Shown here: in pieces, positions 58,560 to 64,000 of the stretch | Layout of the letters: every line of letters starts with the position of its first letter | How positions within the stretch are numbered: position 1 is the stretch's first letter | NCBI GenBank assembly: GCA_963666755.2 | Contig: CAXXGW010000009.1 | Coordinates: 2,480,001-2,544,000, forward strand | Source: CAXXOK01 sp963666755 | GTDB taxonomy: Bacteria; Bacillota; Clostridia; Christensenellales; Aristaeellaceae | Reading direction: 5' to 3' | DNA: 64,000 nt | Translations under genes and position numbers: made by a program | Notes under the pieces: generated by a model | Databases searched by the model: none | Told to the model about the DNA's origin: nothing | What the model saw: only the letters and a program-made list of their open reading frames with translations

Positions 58560-59511
58560 ACCGCTGTTTGAAGGTTCCATTACCAATGTGCATGGCATTC
58601 GCGTGGGGCAGGCGGAGAACCGTGAAGCCCTGACCGGCGTAACCGTGGTGCTCTGCGGCCGGGACGGCGCGGTGATCGGCGCGGATGTGCGCGGCGCGGC
58701 CCCCGGCACGCGGGAAATTGCCCTGACCCGCAGTGAAAATACTGTCGAGCGGGCCAACGCCGTCATGCTGGGCGGCGGCAGCGCCTTCGGGCTGGACGCC
58801 GCCGCAGGGGTAATGCGCTTCCTGGAGGAAGCCGGCGTAGGCGTGGATGCGGGCGTATGCAAGGTGCCTATCGTGCCCGCGGCGGTGCTGTTTGATCTGG
58901 GCGTAGGCGACCCGCATGTGCGGCCGGACGCGGCCATGGGCTACGAAGCCTGCCGCGCCGCTGCCAAGGATGTGCAGCAGGGCGCTTTCGGCGCGGGCTG
59001 CGGCGCGACGGTCGGCAAGCTGGTACCCCGGGCGATGCCCGCGCCGGGCGGCACCGGCACTGCCAGCCTGACGCTGGCCTGCGGGGTCACTATCGGGGCA
59101 ATCGCCTGCGTTAACGCCGTGGGGGACGTGTATGATCCCCACAGCGGCAAACCGCTTGCCTGCGGCCACCTGAGCGACGGCGCGCCGGTGCTTTGCGAAA
59201 GCCTGCTGTATGGCGCGCAGCCGATGGCGGAGCTGCTCAAAATCCCCAAACCGACCAACACCACGCTGGTGGTGGTTGCCACCGACGCGGTGCTTGGCAA
59301 GCCCATGGTTAACCGTCTGGCCACCTGCGCGCATGACGGGTTTGCCCGTGCCATCCGCCCGGTGCATACCCAGATGGACGGCGATACCGCCTTTGCTCTG
59401 GCTACCGGCCGGGTGGATGCGGATGTGAACCCCGTGCAGCTTTGCGCCGCCGCCGCGGAGGTTGTGGCGCGCGCCATCGCCAACGCTGTGGTGTGCGGGG
59501 GCGGCCGATGA
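58552..59511 (+). CDS. P1 family peptidase (DmpA/NylC-like Ntn hydrolase)
   Basis: A 319-residue N-terminal-nucleophile hydrolase of peptidase family P1. The self-cleavage site is likely N236/T237 in PTNTTLVVVATDA, giving alpha and beta chains; the Asn-Thr junction is like NylC not DmpA (Gly-Ser). N-terminal GSITNVHGIRVGQAENREALTGVT and VMLGGGSAFGLDAAAGV are family marks. Substrates in this family include beta-aminopeptides and nylon oligomers; here unknown. The start lies 8 bases inside birA and its stop overlaps the acpS start (ATGA). Confidence 0.88.
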   Translation: MSKPLFEGSITNVHGIRVGQAENREALTGVTVVLCGRDGAVIGADVRGAAPGTREIALTRSENTVERANAVMLGGGSAFGLDAAAGVMRFLEEAGVGVDAGVCKVPIVPAAVLFDLGVGDPHVRPDAAMGYEACRAAAKDVQQGAFGAGCGATVGKLVPRAMPAPGGTGTASLTLACGVTIGAIACVNAVGDVYDPHSGKPLACGHLSDGAPVLCESLLYGAQPMAELLKIPKPTNTTLVVVATDAVLGKPMVNRLATCAHDGFARAIRPVHTQMDGDTAFALATGRVDADVNPVQLCAAAAEVVARAIANAVVCGGGR

Positions 59512-59879
59512 TCGGGCTGGGCATCGACCTTTGCGCCGTGGCACGCATAGAGGCGGCCATTGGCGATCATACAGGCTTTCTGCTTCGGTATTACACGCCG
59601 GAGGAACGCGCCTATCTGGACGGACGCGGCCAAACCGCCATGCAGAGCGCCGCAGCGATGTTCGCCGCCAAGGAAGCGTTCCTCAAGGCGCTGGGCGTGG
59701 GCCTGTCCGGCGGCATTGCCATGGCGGATGTGGGCGTGACACACGCCGAGGGCGGGCGGCCGCTGTACGCGCTCGCCTCCCGTGCGCAGGAGGCCTTGCT
59801 TGCGTCCGGCGCGCACGCCGCATACTTGAGCCTGACGCACGACGGGGGCGTCGCCGCCGCCGTTTGCGTGCTGGAATAA
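59508..59879 (+). CDS. acpS: Holo-[acyl-carrier-protein] synthase
   Basis: A 123-residue AcpS that adds 4'-phosphopantetheine to acyl carrier protein. ATG 59508 (ATGA overlap) is preferred to an earlier ATG at 59442. Motifs: IGLGIDLCAVARIEAA and FAAKEAFLKALGVGLSGGI, with Asp, Glu and Lys for metal and CoA binding. Next to an Nnr protein as in many Firmicutes. Confidence 0.95.
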   Translation: MIGLGIDLCAVARIEAAIGDHTGFLLRYYTPEERAYLDGRGQTAMQSAAAMFAAKEAFLKALGVGLSGGIAMADVGVTHAEGGRPLYALASRAQEALLASGAHAAYLSLTHDGGVAAAVCVLE

Positions 59880-59906
59880 TCGGCGATACGCGAGAGGAGT
59901 ACGCTT

Positions 59907-62456
59907 ATGCGTTATACCCTCCTACCGGAAGAAATGGCGCGCGTGGAGCGCCGGAGTATGCAAACCACCGGTACCGCGGCGCTGACGCTGATGGAGCGCG
60001 CCGCCGCGCATCTGGCGGACGCCGCCGCGCCGTATCTATCGGCCGGCGGCTCTTTGTTGGCTGTCTGCGGTGCGGGCAACAACGGCGGCGATGGGTTGGC
60101 CGCCACACGGCTGTTGCTGGATCGCCTGCCCGGCCTGCGCGCAACGCTCTGGCTGCTTCCCGGCACCCCCACAGCGGAAACAGCGGAGCAGCACCATCGG
60201 CTGCTGCCCTATGCAGCGCGTGTGCAGACGGTATTGCTTTCCCCCGACGCGCAAACCCCTGCCGTGCCTGCGGAAACCGCCTGCGCGCTGGACGCGCTAT
60301 TCGGCACCGGGCTTAACCGGCCCCTTGGCGGCGCGGCGCGCGCGGCGGTGGAGGCCCTTAACCGCTCCGGCGTGCCCGTGGTCGCGGCGGATATCCCCAG
60401 CGGGCTGGACGGGCGCACCGGCAATGTGCTGGGCGGCGCGGAAGGTGCGCCTGCGGTGCATGCCGCGGTTACCGTGACCTTCCACCGGCTGAAACCGGGC
60501 CTGCTCCTGCAGGATGGGCTGGATTGCTGCGGCCGCCCCGTGGTGGCGGACATCGGTATCGACCACGCCACGGATGATGTACCCGGTATGGCGGTGCTCT
60601 GCGAGGGCGACAGGCTGCTGCCCCCGCGCGCCCGCAATACCCACAAGGGCGCCTACGGTCGATTGCTGGTATTGGCAGGCAGCCCCGGCATGGCGGGCGC
60701 CGCCTCGCTGTGCGCGCTGGCGGCTCTGCGCACGGGCACAGGGCTGGTCACGGTCGCCTGCCCGCAAAGCGTCATGCCGATCGTGCAAACGCTCTGCCCC
60801 TGCGCCACCTGCCTGCCGTTGCCGGAGGAACCTGCCGGGCAACGCAGCGCAACGGCGGGCGGGGACATGGGCGACCGCCCCGCGCAACAAAGCGCAGAGG
60901 CGGTCAATGCCCTCCCCTCCCAAACGCCGGAGGGGTCGCATTCCGGAGCACGGTACGCGGCGATGCAGCAGAGCGTTCCTTCGCTGGACGCGGCCTCCGC
61001 GTCTTTTCCCACCGCCCAGTCGGCAATGCCGGAATCAGCGCAGGCATCCGATACTCCTGCCGCTAAGGCTTCCTATCCGGGCGCGGCGGAGGCAGGCAAT
61101 GCTCCCTCTGCTGTGGTTGCAAAACCCGCAGACGTATCCCTTCCCCCATTCTTACAATCCGCGTCAGTCCGCACCGGGCAGGATGGCGATTTCACGCCGG
61201 ACGCAACGGTGTCGGTCGGCATGGATGCTGCCCTTGCAGAGGATGCTTGGGCGCTGCTCGAACCCGCACTCCGGAAAGCCGACGCGTTGGTGGTCGGCTG
61301 CGGGCTTGGGCAGGGTCGGCTGGCGAGCGCCCTGCTTGAGCGGCTGCTCCTGTGGCTGCAAACCCATCCGCTGCCCACAGTGCTGGACGCGGATGCGCTC
61401 AACCTGCTGTCGCGGCGGCAACCGGCGCAACTGCCGGGCAGCATTGTCCTGACCCCCCATGCCGGCGAGGCGGCGCGGCTTTTGCACACTTCAGTTGCGG
61501 ATGTGCTGTGTGATCTGCCCCAGGCCGCGCGTGCGCTGCATCAGGCCTTCGGCTGCGCGGTGGTGCTCAAGAGTGCGGCCACCGTGCTGATCGCGGACGA
61601 TGGCGAGGCAATCAGCCCCTACGGCACCCCGGGCATGGCCAAGGGCGGCAGCGGCGATACGCTCGCGGGCGTGCTGGGCGCACTGCTGGCCGGGCGCGCC
61701 GCCTACGCCCTCGACGGGGTACGGCTGTTACAGTCCGGCTGCGCGCTGCATGGGCTGGCCGGAACGCTGGCTGTGGAAACAACCGGTATCCGCGGGCTTT
61801 TGGCAAGCGACCTGTGCGAGGCGCTTGGGCGCGTGCCGGACTGCGTGCCGCCTGCCTATGCTCCCTGCGTGCCGCCCGCGCTGCAGGGGCAAGCCGATTC
61901 GCCAAATGCACCGCAAACAGCCGCAGGCGGCGGGCCGCTTCTGCCCGGCAGGAGCAAGCGCTGCCGTCCGTATCCGCTGTCTGGCGCATCCCACCTGCTG
62001 CAAACCGTAGAGGACGAGCTGTTCGACCCGGACGCGATTTCGCTGTATTATGCCTCCGGCGAGGCAGAAAATCTGGCACACTCCGGCATTGCCGCGCGCA
62101 GCCCCGCCCCGGAGCCGCGTGACCCGCGCGCGCCGCTGGGCCGCCGGGTGCGGGTTACGGTGGATCGCCCCGTCGGCAGCCGCCATCCGGAGCACAGCGA
62201 GCTGCACTATCTGCTGAACCACGGCTATGTGGCGGATGTGCTCGCGTACGATAACGAGTGGCAGGATGCCTATGTGCTGGGGGTTTTCACCCCGCTGGAG
62301 CTGTTTGAGGGCGAGGTGGTCGCGGTTATCCACCGGCTGGACGGCACCGAGGATCAGTGGGTTGTGGCCACGCCGGGTGCCCACCCCACCGCAGACGAGG
62401 TGCGCGCCGCCACCGCCTTTGCCGAGCAATACTACCGCACCGAAATCTGGGTATAG
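59907..62456 (+). CDS. nnr: NAD(P)HX epimerase-dehydratase (NnrE-NnrD) with an extra pyrophosphatase-like domain
   Basis: An 849-residue fusion; the usual bifunctional protein is about 500. Residues 1-225 are the epimerase (GAGNNGGDG near residue 55). Residues about 245-660 are the ATP/ADP-dependent dehydratase, with NTHKGAYGRLLVLAGS, TPHAGEAARLL and GMAKGGSGDTLAG (about 575-587), but interrupted by a low-complexity Ala/Pro/Ser insert (about 305-430). After a linker, residues about 745-849 resemble a short inorganic pyrophosphatase-like family of Clostridia (VTVDRPVGSRHPEHSE, EQDAYVLGV-like WQDAYVLGVFTP, VVAVIHRLDGTEDQWVVA). It repairs hydrated NAD(P)H. The role of the extra domain is not known. 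Confidence 0.85.
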   Translation: MRYTLLPEEMARVERRSMQTTGTAALTLMERAAAHLADAAAPYLSAGGSLLAVCGAGNNGGDGLAATRLLLDRLPGLRATLWLLPGTPTAETAEQHHRLLPYAARVQTVLLSPDAQTPAVPAETACALDALFGTGLNRPLGGAARAAVEALNRSGVPVVAADIPSGLDGRTGNVLGGAEGAPAVHAAVTVTFHRLKPGLLLQDGLDCCGRPVVADIGIDHATDDVPGMAVLCEGDRLLPPRARNTHKGAYGRLLVLAGSPGMAGAASLCALAALRTGTGLVTVACPQSVMPIVQTLCPCATCLPLPEEPAGQRSATAGGDMGDRPAQQSAEAVNALPSQTPEGSHSGARYAAMQQSVPSLDAASASFPTAQSAMPESAQASDTPAAKASYPGAAEAGNAPSAVVAKPADVSLPPFLQSASVRTGQDGDFTPDATVSVGMDAALAEDAWALLEPALRKADALVVGCGLGQGRLASALLERLLLWLQTHPLPTVLDADALNLLSRRQPAQLPGSIVLTPHAGEAARLLHTSVADVLCDLPQAARALHQAFGCAVVLKSAATVLIADDGEAISPYGTPGMAKGGSGDTLAGVLGALLAGRAAYALDGVRLLQSGCALHGLAGTLAVETTGIRGLLASDLCEALGRVPDCVPPAYAPCVPPALQGQADSPNAPQTAAGGGPLLPGRSKRCRPYPLSGASHLLQTVEDELFDPDAISLYYASGEAENLAHSGIAARSPAPEPRDPRAPLGRRVRVTVDRPVGSRHPEHSELHYLLNHGYVADVLAYDNEWQDAYVLGVFTPLELFEGEVVAVIHRLDGTEDQWVVATPGAHPTADEVRAATAFAEQYYRTEIWV

Positions 62457-62510
62457 CGCAACGTTGCCGCGATCGGCAAGAGGCGGCAACGGTTCGGGGG
62501 GGACGCTGGG

Positions 62511-62823
62511 CTTCGTCTAAACCCGCCAAAGGGGTTCCCCCTTTGGAAACCTGACAAGGGATTTCATCCCTTGACCCCCCTTTGGGGTGCAATAAAGGCG
62601 TGTGTGCGCGAATTGCGGGATGTTTTCGCAGGGCTTCGCCTAAACCCGCCAAAGGGGTTCCCCCTTTGGAAACCTGACAAGGGATTGCATCCCTTGACCC
62701 CCTTTGGGGTACATCAAGGCGTGTGTGCGCGAATTGCGGGATGTTTACGCTGGGCTTCGCCCAGCCCCACCAAAGGGTTTCCCCTTTGGAAACCTGACAA
62801 GGGATTTCATCCCTTGTCCCATC
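62511..62823. repeat. Tandem intergenic repeat, about 122-base period, three copies
   Basis: Units begin near AAAGGGG at 62528, 62651 and 62772 (spacing 123 and 121). Each unit holds hairpins CCAAAGGGGttcCCCCTTTGG-like and CAAGGGATttcATCCCTTG (middle copy GATTGCATC). The latter hairpin is shared with the 41.4-41.8 kb repeat. Between copies is a conserved GTGTGTGCGCGAATTGCGGG segment. No gene is supported in 62457-62838. Confidence 0.85.
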
Positions 62824-62838
62824 TTTTTAACAGCATGC

Positions 62839-62877
62839 AGCGAGCCCGGAGCCTAACGGCTCCGGGCTCGCTTTTTT
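62839..62877 (+). terminator. Strong terminator after the nnr-linked repeat
   Basis: GCGAGCCCGGAGCC (62840-62853) pairs perfectly with GGCTCCGGGCTCGC (62858-62871), then TTTTTT. It ends the forward transcript from acpS-nnr. The T-run is only on the forward strand, so it is not the terminator of the reverse gene that ends at 62892. Confidence 0.92.
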
Positions 62878-62891
62878 CGTTCTATGCTGGG

Positions 62892-64000
62892 TTAAATTTG
62901 CGAATTGAAGATATTGCGCAGGTTGTACACTACGTTGCTCTCGTCCGCCTTGGTGCTGGAGGCTTCGTTGATGTTGCTCAGCGCCGAAAGGCCGGTCATA
63001 TCCGCGCCGCTGCCGTAACCGATGGTGTGGATGGGGATGGTGAGCCCCTGCACCACCGGGGTGATCTGCTCCAGCGAATAGCCGCGGTTTTGCACGCCGT
63101 CGCTCAGCACAAACAACATCAGCTTGGCATTGGGCAGCTGCTCTTTTTCCGCCAGCAGCAGGCGCACGCCTTCCAGCACCGCGTCGTAGGTGGCGGTGCC
63201 GCCTCCGGCCACCAAATCCTTGACCGCGCCGCTGAAGTAAGCCTTCTGCTTGCCGGTAAACTCGCCGATGGGCAGGTTGATCACCACATCGTCGGCATAG
63301 CTGACCAGCCCCACATAATTCCCTTCCCCGATGTACTGCGCGGCGTTCACCAGCGAGCCTTTCAGCTCCCGCAGAGGCGTGCCGTCCATGCTGCCGGAGG
63401 TATCGGCCACAAACACCGCCACCACAGGCTGGCCGCCGTCCTTGTTTTCCTTCCACACCTTCTGGGCGGCGTAGAGCTGCGCGCCGTGCAGGTTTAACGC
63501 CTCTCCGGGATAATCGTCCAGGGCGTTAAAACCGTAGCGCTTAGCCTCGGCCTGCGCCGCGGGGGTCTGGCAGAAGGCGGCAAACTGCTTAAGCACCTCC
63601 CGTTGGGCTTCGGTACAGCCGTTCAGCGCGTAAAGCGGGCTGTCGTGCCGCACGCCGAAGGGGGTAAACACGTAGTCGCTCAGCGTCGGTTCCACGCTAT
63701 AGGCCTGGTATTCCATAATCATGGCGTCCAGCACGCCCTTCTTGGCGCTTTCGCGCATCTGGGCGGTGGTGTAGGCCACGGGCGGCACCTGCTTCTGGAA
63801 GGCTTGCAGCTTTTCCACCGCCGCGGCGCTCAGCGGATCGGCCGGGTCGAACGCCTGCAGCATCGCCGTGAGGATGTTCAGCCCCGTGCTGCTGGCGTAG
63901 GGGTTGGTGTAACCCAGCAGCAGATCGCCCGCCAGCACCGCATCCAGAATTTTCGGCAGTGTAACCTCGCCGTACTTGTTCACAAAGTCGGTATTCGCCT
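62892..64000 (-). CDS. VWA-domain protein with substrate-binding-like N-terminal part (cut by window end)
   Basis: A reverse-strand protein whose frame stays open to the right edge, so the visible 369 residues lack the N-terminus. The von Willebrand A domain lies in the C-terminal half: MIDAS DTSGSM, Thr in GGGTATYDA, Asp in LSDGVQNRG. The part before it (LLLGYTNPYASSTGLNIL, then a Pro/Ala-rich region) looks like an extracellular solute-binding fold, as in secreted SBP-VWA proteins of Clostridia. It may act on the surface in adhesion or metal-dependent binding. Target unknown. Confidence 0.8.
   Translation of the reverse strand, partial: ANTDFVNKYGEVTLPKILDAVLAGDLLLGYTNPYASSTGLNILTAMLQAFDPADPLSAAAVEKLQAFQKQVPPVAYTTAQMRESAKKGVLDAMIMEYQAYSVEPTLSDYVFTPFGVRHDSPLYALNGCTEAQREVLKQFAAFCQTPAAQAEAKRYGFNALDDYPGEALNLHGAQLYAAQKVWKENKDGGQPVVAVFVADTSGSMDGTPLRELKGSLVNAAQYIGEGNYVGLVSYADDVVINLPIGEFTGKQKAYFSGAVKDLVAGGGTATYDAVLEGVRLLLAEKEQLPNAKLMLFVLSDGVQNRGYSLEQITPVVQGLTIPIHTIGYGSGADMTGLSALSNINEASSTKADESNVVYNLRNIFNSQI

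Noticed and set aside
62571..63497. Forward frame over the 62.5 kb repeats and the VWA gene
   Set aside because: Its start is in the repeat and the rest is antisense to the VWA-domain gene.

Overview
The window is chromosomal DNA of a GC-rich member of the Bacillota, most likely a gut-type Clostridia. Evidence: a CtsR box before clpB, a tandem glycine riboswitch before a split-subunit glycine cleavage operon (gcvPA/gcvPB), a T-box before proS, and the mrnC-thyX-rlmB-rae1-sigH order typical of Firmicutes. Taxonomy below class is not supported by what I can see.

Positions 1 to about 18,350 are the right part of a siphovirus-type prophage. It runs from portal through minor capsid, scaffold, major capsid, head-tail connectors, tail tube, tail chaperones, tape measure, Dit, tail-tip protein, baseplate/fibre proteins and endolysin to holin. 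Terminase, integrase and the lysogeny genes would lie left of the window. Two small reverse-strand genes under an operator-bearing promoter close the element beside two tRNA-Ser genes (18,418-18,620).

Positions 18,800 to 27,000 read in reverse: a small ABC transporter with a possible auto-operator, then a four-gene operon glnS - GNAT acetyltransferase - gltX - leuS ending in a terminator.

Positions 27,070 to 34,570 read forward and form a nearly self-contained glycine cleavage unit: promoter, tandem glycine riboswitch with terminator, gcvT, gcvH, gcvPA, gcvPB, lipoate ligase lplA and dihydrolipoamide dehydrogenase lpdA. Positions 35,290 to 41,345 hold an oligopeptide/dipeptide ABC transporter (BCDF, then the binding protein with its own promoter).

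Positions 41,370 to 45,380 hold two kinds of repeated, hairpin-rich intergenic DNA, clpB (reverse, CtsR-controlled) and a dense cluster of DnaA-box-like sequences. From 45,377 to 53,938 forward: mrnC, thyX, an rlmB with a long 13-unit GDRPP repeat, rae1, sigH, then an FHA protein with a SEDS glycan polymerase and a class B PBP, an arrangement recalling actinobacterial fhaB-rodA-pbpA. An AEC-type transporter follows, then T-box-proS, a HAD hydrolase, birA, an N-terminal-nucleophile P1 peptidase, acpS, and an 849-residue NnrE-NnrD protein that appears to carry a third, pyrophosphatase-like domain. The window ends with a tandem intergenic repeat, a strong terminator and a truncated reverse-strand VWA-domain protein.

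The points I consider most worth follow-up are the NnrE-NnrD-pyrophosphatase fusion, the GDRPP repeat tail of RlmB, the DnaA-box cluster at 45.1-45.2 kb, and the mosaic of hairpin-rich intergenic repeats.
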